NCBI GenBank assembly: GCA_022605405.1 | Contig: JABYQQ010000011.1 | Span: 1,488,001 to 1,552,000 of the forward strand | DNA: 64,000 bases | Origin: Earliella scabrosa | Taxonomy: Eukaryota > Basidiomycota > Agaricomycetes > Polyporales > Polyporaceae | Reading direction: 5' to 3' | Shown here: in pieces, positions 22,456 to 35,573 of the stretch | Numbering within the stretch: position 1 is the first letter of the stretch | Layout: every line of letters starts with the position of its first letter | Translations under genes and position numbers: made by a program | The notes under the pieces: generated by a model | The model's database searches: none | What the model saw: the letters and a program-made list of their open reading frames with translations, nothing else | Told to the model about the DNA's origin: nothing

Positions 22456-25400
22456 CTCATGTTCGCCCTCGTCATCAGGCAGTCGCCCGCTGTAATGCAT
22501 GGCGTACTGCCTTGACATCCATCCCTCTATGTCTCGAGGACGTCTGCCAAGGCGACGCGCGTTCAGCTGGACAACCTCGAAGGACAACGGCACGTTGCGC
22601 ACGAATTGCGGCCAGCCACGTTGAACCGGACTAGAGAGGATTGCCCGCCACAATGCCTTCCCCACCTCATCATCGTCCTCCTCCTCATCGCTTACCAGCT
22701 GTATGTCACCCTCCTCCCCCCCACCTTGCTCATCCTCCCCTCCACGCCCCACGCCCCGTCTGCTCCCATGCCCGGCCCTCATTCCTCCCGCTCCCCCTTC
22801 CACCCCAAGGTCCCCCCCCACACTTCTGCCCTCGCACTCGCACTCGCTTCCGCTGGCGGAGTCGCTCGCGCTCTCGCTCTGCCAATCCCCCCCGTCAATC
22901 TCTTCCTCGGCGCTGAGCTCAAACTCCAGATGTTCCGAGAAGCGAATGAGGCCGCGTCGGCGCACATTCTCCAGGGTATCCACCCTCCGTAGGCAGTCTT
23001 CGTGGAGCCAAACCGCACACCTTTCGCAGTAGAGAACGACATCCCTCTCCGGCGCATAGACACGTTGCCATACGCAACCGTCATCCTTCCGGCAGATGTG
23101 GCGTTCTAGCATCTGGAGGGGTCCCATCAGCGAACCATTTCATAGCACCACATGTAACTCACTGTCTCAATTTTACAGCTCGGCGTCGCTCGCATCTGCT
23201 GGGTGAATGACAACCAGACGGCCGTGGACCACCACAGAGTCTCCCTGTTCGTCCCGATGAACCTTGTCTCTTGCGGCTCCAGGCAGACCGCTGGTATGGG
23301 GCGCCCTACGTCCTGGATCGACAGGTGCGACACGATATCGGTCCAGATTAGCTGATGTTTTCCTCAGGCTGGCAGACCAGATGCCAGAGCCAGCTTTGAG
23401 TTTCGGTCCACTGTATCACAAGCCACCACCAGCCGCACAACGAGCATGCCCTTCTCGCATATCAGTACGCCTCCAACGTTCACGCCACCGAACTCACTTA
23501 CATCTTTGCTTGTTCCCCCTTCGCCAATCTCCTCCACCATACCCAGAGGCAACTCCACCTCCAACGCGCTCCATATCTTCGTCTTCCACGAGTAGCTGTC
23601 TACGTGTCAGCGTACTGCCCTTCTCCAGCCCACCATCCCACGCACGCACATCATTCCTTTCACTACGTTCACTGCCGTCTTCGCTGCGCTTCGCTGTTGG
23701 CTCAAGCGACGTGTCACATAAATACGGTACTCACCCAAAGCACTCTCGCTCGCCAGCTCCCCCCCCCCACCGCCCGTCCAGCCGACGCGGTCGCAGTGCG
23801 CCCACCCCGCCGTGTGATGACTCTGGAATGCGAATGCGACATGTCGATTTGGGACCCAGTCGAGCTTCCGCGTGCGATGACCAGGCCGGCCGCCAGCAAT
23901 CGAGGGTGTGTGAGTATATGGAGCCCGAGAGCTAGGTGGCAATTGGAGTGGCCAGGTCCGTCAGCCACCGCTACCACATCATTCCCGACTGTGATCGCCT
24001 CGGTGTCGCATCAAATTCGGCTTGGCGGCCCGCCTCGAGGCACCAGCATTCTCAGTAAGTACTTACAAACAACTGCCACTTGTTCATTAGCTTTCCGCTT
24101 TGTGTCATTGTGACTTTCTGATCAACTATCTACGCCCGTTCGCTAGCTTCCTCCTCTTCCGATTCACTGTCCGACTCCAACCAGCGCATGCTCACGCCAG
24201 GTGCGTGCCATCCGTTCGCGTTACTTGCCATCCGCTCATCTTCGTTTGGCCATCCACCGGTCCGCTCTGGATGCCAGGCATCAACAACGTTCTGCTTGTA
24301 ATCTCATCAGGTTCCACACTGCCCCAGTCCACAGTCAATAGACACTCACACGTAACGACGCGCGTGTCCACTCAATGAGTGCATGTAGACGTGCGACCGC
24401 AGGTAAGTCCATTCGAGTGCCTACGACGTCCAACACCGCACGGTTAAAGCTTGCCCATTGTTCGTCCAGTTGTCCTTCGTCTTCGCGCGCATGTTGCGTT
24501 CCAAAGTACGAGAGCACACGCCCGAGCACCTCAAGATCCGTCGCTTGTTCCTCTACGACGTTGCTCAGCCAAACGTTCATGGGTAGTCGGTACGCCCATC
24601 GGCCTGCTTCTCTTCGGTTCGTAGGGAACGCTATTCGGTTCGTAGGGAACGCTAGCTAGCAATTATGTCAACCAACATCGCCTGTTTATCCATTTGGGAT
24701 TTATGTGTCATCCTCACCGATTCCTCCGGTCTGCCGAAGCTGGTATCCAACCGCCACACTTCAATGGACACATCCCCCAGCACAGGGCGGGTGTTATCTC
24801 CATTGACTGCTAACATCACCTGCTGGTTGCGTGCTCTCACCCCTTCGCCGGGACCCCAGCTGTTCCCCAACACCGTCATCCTGCTCTCCTGAACGCCACG
24901 CGTTAGGTATCCTCCCAACGCTCGCATATACTCCCGCAATCGTGGCTCACCTGTGATGAACCCCCCCCCCCCCACAACACCTCCCCCACCACCTCGGGAT
25001 CCCATTCCTCCATCCTTCGCTGCATGTCTCTCACATCCCCTCCCCATGTGCTCCTCCCGGCGATGGTAAGTTCACCCTGCTTCTATCTATCACCCTCGCG
25101 CTCCTGGTCAAGCGTGCGGCCCACTCACCTCCATCGTGTCGCTGTCGCCCTCGTCCCTTCTTGAGATCGCTGACGAGTCATCCTCAGACGAGGCCATGTC
25201 AATCAACGCTATCAGTCGCTCCGCTCCGAGGGCCTCTCTTATGATCAGGGAACTCACATTGCCATTCGCCCCACACGACGCTAGTATGTCCGACCCTCCT
25301 CCGTTTTCTGCGGCCTCATCAGTCGTATCTCCGACCATCCGCAACTGCTGACTATACGTATCTCTGTCCGCTCATCTCCTATCTATCCACCTTCCACCCA

Positions 25401-27552
25401 AGCTTCTTGGCCCTCTCCCATAGTCACATTGTCTCACGTCGCGCCCCGCAGTATCCTTCCTCCAGATGTCCCTCCGATCGACCGACACTTCCTATACCAA
25501 TAACCTTTTTCCCCTGCTCCCGCCGTGGTGCATCCGCGTCACCCAAGCATGTACTCAAACCTATGACGCCCTCTCCTCCGTCCGCCTCCAGTGCTGTAGG
25601 CCGGTGTACCCTGCTTCACGCTCTACGGTTCGGCATCGACGTCATCTGCCCGTGCCACGTGTCCGGCCATCGGGCCGCCCCTTCCTCCCTCGGTTACGTA
25701 ACAGGCTCCAATTCCGGTATGCCGTCTTCACTGTCCCCTGCCTCCTCCTCCTCGACTCCGAGGTCTCCCAAGTTGCAACCGCAGGCCATGTTCATTTTGC
25801 TGATCTCCTCAACCCTCCACTCGGCTCGATCCGGCCACTGTACGACAATCTGCTGCCGCTTCGTCGTCATCTTGCCGTGCTGATCCATTATCAGTATAGC
25901 CATTGCGCCGCAACCCAAGCATCTTCACCTCGCCACGAGCACACGGCTTCCATCACACTGGCACCGCCTGTGCCCTGGGCGGCTCCTCCCTAGGCGACCA
26001 TCGGTCCGCTTCGTCCGACGCACCCGTGCGCGATTCTTCTCTCGATGTATCGTCTGCAGGCTCTGAACCTTCCTGTAGGGCGTTCATACTTCGTCCGTTG
26101 TCGACCTGGCGCCAGAATGCGTCATCGCCTTCAAGTTCATAGCCTTCGCGTACACATACCATTGGCGTATACATGACTTTGACCCCCGGAGATTCTTCGG
26201 TTGGCCGACACCTGTGTGATACTATCACCTCTGGCCCGTCCCTCACCAGCTCTTCGCACCCGTCGGGGTAGACTTGCGCTGGTGCGCTTCGGATCTGCAG
26301 GTCTAGCATGTCGCCGTCACATTCTATCCATCAGTTTCAATGGCATGTGTGCTCACCATGCTCTCGTCGTCTCTCACAATCCGGTCGCCAATCCGCAAAT
26401 CGAGGCGGCGTAGGGGTAGGTAGGTCGATCATGGGGTCTCATCTACATATACTCTGCCACGCTCAATCGATCCGCTTGTACCCCCCAGTCATGTTGCTTT
26501 CGATCCCCGCCGTGTGCATTATGTGCATCATCTGCATCATCCGATGGCATTTTCGGCACATCACCTCGTGTTCGGGCCCCAACACAAGCTACATCGATTC
26601 ACGGCCTTTCGTACATCATTCGGTCCGACCCGACAGATCACCACAGCTCACACGACGTCCGTCCGTCCTGCTCTGCCAGCATGGCGCTCTCCGGACGTCC
26701 CCTCTACGACAGGTCAGGCGGTGTGGCCAGTGCCATCTGCAGGGCATATCAGTTTCGGCGACGCGTATTCACTTCTCTCTACGTACCGGCAGCTCGTCCT
26801 TCGCCCACGCGATCACATCCGCCATCAGTTGCTCTCCGCCCGCTCGATGCAGCCCTCCTCTCAGCGATGAGGCCATGTTGAGCTGGGCAGAATACCGATA
26901 TCGGAAGGCATTCCAGGAGTCCCTTGACGCTCCCTCGTTTGTGGCGAAGAACTGCAAGATGCCCACGAACTTTCGCAAGGCGTCAAGCTGTCCAGTGTCC
27001 GCCAGACAGCTTGCGTAACATATCGCTGTTCACGAGGCGCGCCCAGAACTGGGTCAAATCGGCCCCGCAGCTGCGGACCTCGCTCATGCTGTTTGGCATT
27101 CCGACCTGTGCCACCCCAACCTGTGTCAGTGTGCCGCCCTACTATCACACCGCCCACGTACATACCTCGATGCAGTGCTGATTGTCGGCCACCTCCAGGA
27201 CGATTTGGCGCGCTGAAATGAAAAGGAAAGGGTCCGTGTCGGACATGAACGATATCCTTGCGTCATTCGGCCCGCATTCTTTGGGCAGCCACCCATACCT
27301 CCTCCCCTCGTCATCATCCCCACCCTCGCCCGTCTCCTTCGTACATCCCTCTCCGTCCTCGTCGTCCTCCATCGTCACGTCTTGCGGGCACACTGTCTCC
27401 GGGACACTCACGCCACTCGCCATCGATTTGCTTGGACGCAACCGTTTCACTGTGGAGTCGAAGTCGATGGCGATCCCTGCGGTCGCCCGGGCGTGCATGG
27501 CGGCACAGTACTGCGCATAGGACTCTTCGTCCGAGCTCGGGTCCATGGACAT
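22378..27552 (-). pseudogene. Large decayed gene with a PHD-like finger, possible transposon cargo
   Basis: Minus-strand coding-like segments run from MSMDPSSDEESYAQYC (27,552) through an acidic stretch, DTDPFLFISARQIVLEVADN, then VRSCGADLTQFWARLVNSD. After a one-base frame change near 27,003 comes LRKFVGILQFFATNEGASRD. Further pieces lie at 25,953-26,309 (DLQIRSAPAQVYPDGCEELV), 24,652-25,047 and 24,335-24,580. The 3' exons join across an intron into RHICRKDDGCVWQ..VVLYCERCAVWLHEDCL, a PHD-type Cys/His arrangement, and the frame ends RCEYGHFV at 22,378. The segment before the finger could be part of a BAH-like domain, but this is weak. Several joins fail, so I call it a decayed gene. It lies on the same strand as the MULE gene and immediately 3' of it. 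Confidence 0.45.
24613..24654. repeat. Two 21-bp direct repeats
   Basis: Perfect tandem duplication of a 21-bp unit beginning TTCGGTTCGTAGGGAAC (24613-24633 and 24634-24654), just before the palindromic GCTAGCTAGC. Confidence 0.9.
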
Positions 27553-28112
27553 GATTGGGGCACCAGATACAGAAGCGCAAGACAGGTCCCGAGTAGCTGT
27601 GGATGATGTTGGTATGGTCAGGCGGTCGCCCGGGGCGCAGTCCCCTTTTCAACTAGTATGCGTTCTCTATCTCGAGGCTTGGCCGATAATGATCTTATCT
27701 ACCCATGTGCTTGTCAGATCTGTTCTCTTCACGACGACCTCCATCCTGCAATGATTATCTGTCCCCCGAACAAGCCTCCCCCCTCAATGTCGGTCGAGTG
27801 GTACTTAGGCCATCTCCATGTGATCCCCCCTGACTAACCCAGCCTCGGGCTGCTGACCGACTTCCGCTCGCTCTCTCTTCCCCATCCAGCTAGCCTCGCT
27901 CCATCGCCCTCCCCTTCGTACTTGTAGTGATGTTCATGATTCATTGTTTTCTCACACTTCACGTTCAAATTGCCACAGACATTCTCGTGACGTCATCACT
28001 GCTATCGCACGGCCTCCGAGCCGTCACCGTGTCTCTCACAATATAGCCCCGCGCCGTCCCGCCATTCTTCACGACTCGCTATTGCTCGTGCGCATGTGCC
28101 ATCAGTGTTGTA

Positions 28113-31100
28113 CTACTCGACAAATACAGGAAGTTCCACTACTATGTCCGGGGTGATGATGCGGTGAGTGTCGACCAAGTTCATCTGCCAGCCTTTGTCG
28201 TATGCTCTCCAAGCGCGCTCATACTTCGACAAAGGACGTCGGAGATGTCCCTGCTGCACCGCCTCCTCCACGCATGTGATATCGCACCCCGTATAGTGCG
28301 ACAGAGCCATGAATGCCAGATATACCTTCCCCGCGCCGGCGCATTTGACAAAGGAGCGTTCGTTAGGTCCTCGAAGCGGCTGCCTCCGCTCCAACGTGCG
28401 GGCCAGCTCCCCACAGAGGGTTTCGTCCCCCGCGTCTAGCAAGTGACGTGGCTCCTTCGGGGTGGTCATTCGATCGACCACATGTCCCATGTAGAACCCC
28501 CAAGGCGTTAGCCCACCTAGTCCACTGGACGAACCCGGGATGATCTCCTCGCCCTCGTCATCGTAGCCATGGGCCGTAAGACAGTCGTGGACCAACTTGG
28601 CGAATACGGGGTCCACGTCAGTGAGTCCCGCGAGCACGTCATTCATACCCGGGAGTGCCGCCTCGAGCACCTTCCGCAGAGCCGCTCGACGTTCGGTCAG
28701 CGGAGCTGAGTGCACGCGACCTAGGCTACGGTATTCCAGATCCGCAGGCCACTTCATCGGCACGATCTGCAACTCATGAGCATCCAACTAAGCAGTACTG
28801 CCCGGGTACTTACCTCACCAGGCGGTATATATAGATCCCCCATTCGCTCGCATTTTTGAAGTGTGACCCACCGTGGGGCTCTCAGCGTTTCTTGCAATGT
28901 GGCCATCGACGCACTGTCGGTCGTTCCATCTGGGAGGTCTTCCAGCCACAGCAGTTCAGGCTCCCCCCCCACCTGAACTCGTTTCTTCTTCCCGTCATAG
29001 CGAAGAACCTGCACCGGGTAGGCTCGCCAAGCGCACGTTGCCACTGGCGGAGACGGTAACACCATCATCATCCAGTCCCCAGGTTGTAGAGCGGGCTCGC
29101 ACCTCCTGCTTCTGAACGCATGTCACTCCCTCGGGATACGTAGGTCATGATAAGGTCGTACATACCTCGTTGCTGATGAGGTGGTTCCCGTAGTCTTGGA
29201 GCTACTCGCGGCCCCCCGTCCTCGCGTCTCCACGCCTTCTGCCACTGGCGCTCGGGGATGACCCCCACGCCGATGCCTGACAGCCGCGGATATTGATGAC
29301 GCGTCAGGATCTACAATGCCATGTCCACTGAGTCTTGCAGAACGGCGCGTGGGCAAGGTTGCCGAATTGGTCGCCCCCGCGTCCGTATCCTGGCCCGGCT
29401 GAACACCGCTCAATCTTGAGGATCGACGGGGAGCCGTCAGGGACACAGGCTTCCGGTTCTGTTGACGCTTGGTGGTTGGGTGACTCCCTCGCGAGATGGA
29501 CTCGTCCTGCATCTCGCAATCCTGTCGAATGCGCAAGGTCAACCTCAGCCCTGTCGCTCCTCAGCCCCAAGCCGCTTACATACCTCCAGGTCGCGTGCCC
29601 CACTTGCGGCCCCATTTGAATCCAACAGCATGACCGTAGGTGACTCCACAACGGCCGCAAGATCAATCCCACAGTCATTGGCACCGTCGTCACCCTGATC
29701 AGAGATTTCACAGCGCGCGTGATAAGTCATGAGGGTCCTCAGAGGCGGGTCAGTGATGCGTACCCGTGTCTCTACGGTGGGTATGCCGTCTGCGTCTGCC
29801 CCGCTAGCCGCCGCAGTATCTTCCGAGGTTGGAGCAGGTGAAACGGGTGTGGGGATGGTCACGTCGTCGGCGCATACGATGTCTCCCGAGGTATATTCCA
29901 TCTCCATCGTCGACACAGCCATGAGTGTCGGAGGCTTCTCGCTGACGCAGGTACTGTGTGCCGCAGGCGATGTCGCAACCACGTGGTCGGACACCTCCGC
30001 GCGGGTCACTTCTTGCCGCGGCACCGGTTGCTCTGCGCCGCCTTCGCTCCTCGCCATTGGCGCACTGGATGGTTGTACCTGCACAATATACATCAAAACC
30101 CCGTGTGTACAATTGCAATCATCGAATTCACCTGTTCGGTTTGACTCATGTCTTCAACCCGCAACGTCTGCATCAGCCGCAGGACGAGGGCCTCCGAAAG
30201 TCGTTTCGCGTCACCCTGGGTGAACGAGAACTGCGCGCGATTGGGAGGGCGACCACACATCACCTCGAGTATGAACTTGATCATGAAGACCCCGCAATAC
30301 ATGCTAGCACCTTGATTTGGAACCGTCGGCTGCGCGAGGATCGGTCAGGATGTCATCTAACTCCGGTGGGGGAAGCGTCTCACCAGTGCATCCCCCGTAA
30401 ACTCCGGGCTCCAACCAGCCGCCGCCAAGTTAACACCCTCGCGCCGCGCGCGATGCTCATACTGGAGAATTTTGAATATCCTCTGTTCCAGACAGGTCAG
30501 ATCTACGCCACAAGACAGGGACATGGAAGAGGACGCGCACCCCATATGCTGCTTTCGCCCGACCGAGCTTTCGAATGCTGTCGTAGATGACGATTGTCTT
30601 CTCGCGCATGTCGACTATGGCACATAGCCAATGACTGTCGTCTTTCCAGAACATGGGCACGATCAGCAGATGAAGCTCGAACACATCCTAGGCAGTCCAC
30701 TGTTAGGCCTTCAACCACAGCTGCATGCGACGCCGACTACTTACCCGTTTGAACCAGAACCCATTCTTCATCCTCCCTTTCGGAGCTAGACCTTCCTTGC
30801 TGGCTTTCCGCACTCCCTGGGTTTTCATCAATACCGCAGCCACGGACTGAGGAACGATGTACACGCGTGATGCTGGTGGCCGGGTCGGCAGAGGGACCTC
30901 TCCGAACGCCTCGTCCCACTGGCCATTCGCCAAGTTGCCTGTAGGTCCAGCCAGTAGTGCGTCGACGATGAACGTCGTAGTACCATTGCCGTTCCAGAGA
31001 GTCTCCACCGCGCTGCGCTGGAAACGTTCTTGGTCATGTTCCCACCAAGATGTCTCCTCGCTACGTCGGAATCGTTCTAGCTTGTTTTGCAAGTCCTTCC

Positions 31101-33061
31101 GTTGCAGAACTGAAGGCACAACGACGACCTCCTGCGTATGGGAACATTGTGAGTCGTTCGTGGCTGAGTTCACAGTGGTGGATTGTGTGACGCTCGTCGC
31201 GGAGTTGACAGCGGGGCGGGGTGAGACGGGGGTTGGCACCAATAGAGTGTTCAAATCCAAGGCGGCGCTTTGCTCTGTCGGGCGGCAAGAGAACTAAGGA
31301 CGTCGTCAGCATCGCACGACGCGGACGTTCGGGAAGCCGGCACATACCACTGGCGGAAGCAAGTCCCATTCAACCGACGCGTCAAAGTCGTCAAACCATT
31401 CGCGCAGGACGTCCGTAGTCAACCCTCCGTCTTCAGAGACGTACGAAGTGCATATCTCCTGCAGAAGGTCCTTGAGATCTTCAGCTCGCAAGTCTGCGAT
31501 CGCCTCCTGAGACAGGTCGATCCCAAGTAGACAAGTCCACGCGAAGAACACGGCCCAGAACCCGCATGATGAATTGTCGGTCTGCATACCAGTGGGTATC
31601 ACTTCGATGGAGAGTTGAACTCCTCGTAGTGACGGGTCGATGTCCTGCGCGCCGTTAAGATATACTTGAACTGTGACGCTGGTGTGCATCTCACTCACCG
31701 GCTCAGCAAGGGCCCAAATCTCTGACGCTTCAACGGCTGATGCAATGGCGTGCTGCTCGTCGATGTTCATCGGGGAGGAAGTCGGAAGGGAATTTAGGCA
31801 TCGTATTTTCCTGGGTCGCGAGGTGAGATCGTGATCATGCACGGTCCAGTGGACGTTCTCGTGGTGCAGGAATATCAGGCGGTTCACGCGCTGGCCCGCC
31901 CTCGTGTCGATGAGATCCGCGAAGCGACCGTGTCGTTGTGCCCTCAGCTGAATATGCCCTTCAGTCGATGCACGGCGATGCATAGCAAGCCAGACACGCA
32001 CCTCTGTACACAGGTCCGGCATCGTTGTCCGCCGTCCGCGCAGAACGGCCGCCAACGGCGCAGCCGGAGTCACCCAGAATACGATGCCATGCTCACGGGC
32101 GATACATGAGTTGTTGAGACAATCTATGAACCGCAGACATTCGTCCAGACGTAGTTGGTATCCCGGTTCGCGCCAATGTTCGAAGGTCATGCTCGCGATC
32201 TGAAACTCCTCCGGCAGGAACGGGGTCCCAGCGGGCGCCGCATTGCCTCTTCTGACAGTTCGCAGCGCCTCCCGGACGGCCTCGGTTGCGGGCAGCAAGC
32301 TATTTGCAGCCAGTCGTTCCTTCTTCTTCGGGCCAGGCCGCGCATTGAAGACTGGCACGTGCGGGAGTGAAAGGAACCTCTTCGCTGAGGTCGCGCGGGA
32401 GGGTGTTTGCGGGAGTGAGGGGCTGCGCGAGCCCTGGGGGGCCCGCGGGCGAGTGGGCGTCCGGTAGGGCTGCATAGGCCGGATATGTCTTGGTCTTCCC
32501 GGCGTGGTCGCACCTACACCAGCAGTGTCATTACATAATCAACCAGTCGGTGGAGCCATACGCGGGGCACATACCTGGCGGGGCGGTAGGCAGAGAGTGA
32601 CGGAGAGCCGCTTCCTTCTCGCGTTTCGCGCGTCTGTCGTCGTACTTCTTGAGCAGACGCTTGACGCTCTCTATGTCTTTGGCATCCAGCTCGTCTGATC
32701 GCATCTTGCGTTCACGCGGCAAGCCCAACGACTTCTTGGTCGTTCCCGCGGTGATCTGTCGGCGCTCCTCTCGTGCTGTCTCGGCCACTATGTGCATGGT
32801 TAGCTTTCGCAAACACGCGCCTGAAGATACCACCCTCTTACCCAGCCATTGGCGAACGCTGCCGTTGTGGATGTAAAGTTCCACCGCTTTGAGGTGGGCA
32901 CAACGTTTGCCCGTCTGCATGTACTTCCGATATGAGCAACGCACAGGTTTCATGGAGACGTCAGGGATATTCCTGCCAGGCTCGTCGGTCGTCCTGTGGT
33001 GGCAGAATGAAGGTGTCAGCCGGTCGCATGGATGACTGTCAGAAGAGCACGCGTACGGCGG
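28113..33061 (-). pseudogene. MULE-type gene, 3' half: SWIM finger and two Ulp1-like peptidase domains
   Basis: This is the continuation of the transposase gene beyond the Ty3 insertion. From 33,061 downward: a 5' splice site two bases past the target duplication, then RCSYRKYMQTGKRCAHLKAV, a SWIM-type zinc finger. The next exon (32,475-31,306) is a first Ulp1-like domain with HHENVHWTV, an Asn in the usual Asp position (RCLNSL), and MQTDNSSCGFW. A 54-bp intron (phase 0) joins it to a second Ulp1-like domain: FWKDDSHWLCAIVDM, IVIYDSIRK and NQGASMYCGVFMI, with His, Asp, Gln and Cys all present. Later exons carry two RRSxRLSG motifs, GDWMMMVLPSPP, and a final 225-residue part ending VVELPVFVE at 28,113. 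Introns are consistently GT..AG and in phase. Ulp1-like peptidases are known passengers of some MULEs. Confidence 0.72.
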
Positions 33062-34066
33062 TGATGGGTGTGCTCCGGCTCTGTGTGCGGAAAGAAACAA
33101 CTAAACCACACTAAGAAACCAAGAACTCGAGAAGGTGGTGCGAGGTAGGGGATCTGGTTCCCGGGTTCGCAGGACGCGGACGCGGAGTCGACTCTCGAAA
33201 GGCTCTTGCGAAGGATCGCAGAGACCGCGGGGGAAGACTATGGAAGAGAGCTCGAAAGTGTGTGGCTAACTCAAGCTCTGCGGAGGGAGCCCGCAGGACG
33301 GTGTCTCGAGACGGGAAGAACGCAAATCGCAGGCGCAAACGCAAGTCGCTGTCGCAGACGCAAACGCAGACGCAAACGCAGACGTATTCGCAGAGTCTCG
33401 ATGGGTGGGGGATTCGATTCGCTGCGTCTCCTGCCCTCGCACTACTCTAACTACACGGTCCTGCGACCGTCCGCAACTCCGGAACGCGACAACCGAAAAA
33501 CTTCTCGTATCAACCCTTCCACCGCCCGCACCGTCCGCCTGATCCTCTCCCAACTGCGCGTGCCTTCGCCACATCCCCGTCCCGTCACCCTCAAACGCGG
33601 TCTTCGATCGCAATCTCGCCTCTCGACGAATCAGCCTCGAGGCTACCGGACGGTGGCTGTGCCCTCGATCCTCGGCACGTCCCTCCGCACGATCGCGTCC
33701 TCGCGCTCCCAAGTCTCGTCCGTCGGTCGCGATAGCTCGCAAGCTCGTGAGTGGCCAGCTTCGCATGACTCGGTCGAATGCCGCGCTCGCGGCCCCCGCG
33801 CGCGATGTTCTTCCGCATCCTTGGCTCGCGGAACGTGCGTCCGAGACTGCCTCGTCCCTCGCGTTGCGGAGCTCCGACCGGACCGTCGGGGAAATGAAGG
33901 GGCCTCGAAGTCGCGCGTGTTTTCGTGTGGTAGGACCGCGCGCAGTCGGAAGGCTGGTGGGGCGCGGCTGCCGTCCGCGGGAAGGTCGCGCGAAGGGCTC
34001 GCGCGAGGGCGCGTCGCAGAGCGCGGGTCGACGAAATCGGGGCATGGCCGGTGCAGGTGCACAACA
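33062..34066 (-). repeat. 3' LTR of Ty3 element 1
   Basis: 1,005 bp, same length as the other LTR and apparently identical. It contains a short array of CGCAAA/CGCAGA hexamers at 33,320-33,393. Long open frames in it, on either strand, are by-products of composition. Confidence 0.95.
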
Positions 34067-34079
34067 TCTCCCCCCCGCT
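34067..34079 (-). promoter_or_regulatory. Polypurine tract next to the 3' LTR
   Basis: In element sense AGCGGGGGGGAGA abuts the LTR start TGTTGTGC, the expected position of the plus-strand DNA primer in reverse transcription. Confidence 0.85.
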
Positions 34080-34163
34080 AATATCGGGACTGTCCCCAGT
34101 CCCTCGAAGACGGACGGGGATAAAAAGGGGGGGAACGCGCAGAAAGGGTTTCCGCACCTAACC

Positions 34164-34750
34164 ATGTCTTCGCCGCTTCCTCCGGACCTTCGCGAACGCG
34201 CCATCTCCGTCGCAATCCAAGCTCTCGAGCGAGCCGTCTTCGACCTCGAAACGCTCGCGGACGCAAACACCGAGTCGGACGCGGGCCACATCGCGGACAT
34301 GTACATCGGGATCATCCAGCTCCTGGTATGTCCTGTCCGTATTCCGTCTCGCGTGCGCTAATCCCGCACTCGTAGCGTCCGCTCATAGTCTTCAACTCCT
34401 CGCTTAACGCGGCGGCGCAATACGTGACTCGCACGCGCGACGCGCTTGAACGCGGCTGGCCCGACTTCGGGACGCGCTTCGCGAATGAGTTCTCGGACCA
34501 GGTTGTCGGGGTCCGCCGCAGCGCGCGCCTCGACAGTTTGATGACCGAGGTTGCCGCCGTCCGCGTTCGACTCCGCGAGGTTCGCCTCATCCGCCAGACC
34601 CTAGCCCGCGCTAACCAACACGACGTTCACTTCCTCATCCGCCTCGACGACGTCATCCTGGCCTTAGACCGCGAACAGACGGGGCTCGACTTCGAAATAG
34701 CGGCGTTGCGCGACCAGAACAGGCGGGCGCTCCTCGCCGCGGACTGCTGA
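34164..34750 (+). CDS. Antisense cassette gene 1, unknown function
   Basis: Two exons, 34164-34325 and 34376-34750, joined across a 50-bp GT..AG intron, give about 178 residues. The product is almost entirely helical and charged: RAISVAIQALERAVFDLETL, AQYVTRTRDALERG, and a C-terminal coiled coil (VRVRLREVRLIRQTLARAN, then LALDREQTGLDFEIAALRDQ). I see no domain. It is transcribed opposite to gag-pol, and its start is about 100 bp from the polypurine tract, so its promoter must lie in that gap or in the LTR. The intron would be read only from the antisense transcript and so survives passage through the retrotransposon RNA. Confidence 0.6.
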
Positions 34751-34928
34751 GGGATGTTCGCGATGGGCGGCCGCGGCATAGGGGTCGCAGGGAACGGTCC
34801 ATAGAGGGAATAGGGTAGATCGCGATTGTCGTTGATACGGAAATTCTGTAGCCCTTGAGACGCCACCAGTGTCGAGGGATTTAAGTCGTCGAGCGTCGCA
34901 AAGACGTCCCGCAACATCCTCTCGCACC

Positions 34929-35573
34929 ATGCCTTCGCTGGGTTCCCAGATGGTTGAGCGCGCGATCTCGTACCGCGAAATGATCTCGCGGTTCTACCCT
35001 CTCGTCCGCCTTCGCACCGAGCATCTGCTTGACGCCATAGACACCCAAGTCGCCCGCGGCCCCGGTCCGGGTCCCGTTGGTGCCGGCACCGCTCTAGACT
35101 TCGCCCTTCTCGTCGACCAGCTTGCGGAGTGTTACGTGAGCGCTGCTTCCATTTTTGATCGCCGGCGCCGCTTAATGAAATCGCAGATCATCCTCACCGC
35201 GCTCCTCGAGGGCGACGGCGAATTCCACTCCGGCGTCAAGGATCGACTCCGCCTCGCGTTCGCGTCGGTCGAGGGCGGCCCCACGCTCGTCGAGCAGTTC
35301 AACAAGACCGTCGACGCCGCGCGCCCCGGTATCCGCTTGAGGTACCTCGAGGCGTACCGCGCTGTCTTCGCGTACGAGCAGGCCACCGTCGCTTCCATTC
35401 AACAGATCGCCGCGCGTCAGCTGTCGCACGTCGCCGGAGAAGCCCGTGCGCGCGTCAAGTTGCTGCAGGACGACATCCACCGAATTGACCAGGAGACTGC
35501 CCGACTTGGGGGCGCAGTCCCTCAGCGCAGGTCCCTGATTGACCGCCTCGACACTGGTTCTGAGGAGTTCTGA
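34929..35573 (+). CDS. Antisense cassette gene 2, helical protein of unknown function
   Basis: An intronless frame of 214 codons starting MPSLGSQMVERAISYREM, with TCTCGCACC just before the start. The whole protein is predicted helical: SRFYPLVRLRTEHLLDAI, then LDFALLVDQLAECYVSAASI, and a C-terminal coiled coil with VKLLQDDIHRIDQETARL. It resembles the first cassette gene in style and may be a distant duplicate, though I cannot align them by eye. Its GC-rich, C-ending codon use matches that of gag and pol. Confidence 0.6.
   Translation: MPSLGSQMVERAISYREMISRFYPLVRLRTEHLLDAIDTQVARGPGPGPVGAGTALDFALLVDQLAECYVSAASIFDRRRRLMKSQIILTALLEGDGEFHSGVKDRLRLAFASVEGGPTLVEQFNKTVDAARPGIRLRYLEAYRAVFAYEQATVASIQQIAARQLSHVAGEARARVKLLQDDIHRIDQETARLGGAVPQRRSLIDRLDTGSEEF

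Noticed and set aside
24955..24980. Run of C residues as a possible assembly gap
   Set aside because: Bases on both sides read normally and nothing marks a gap. A simple homopolymer is enough, although its length may be miscalled.
29545..30096. The DDGANDCGID stretch as a third Ulp1 active site
   Set aside because: It lies in a disordered acidic region without the His and Gln parts of the fold.
33206..34081. A 291-codon plus-strand frame in the LTR (also at 45449-46321)
   Set aside because: It lies wholly in the LTR, is Arg/Ser-rich with no motif, overlaps several equally long frames on both strands, and is best explained by high GC content.
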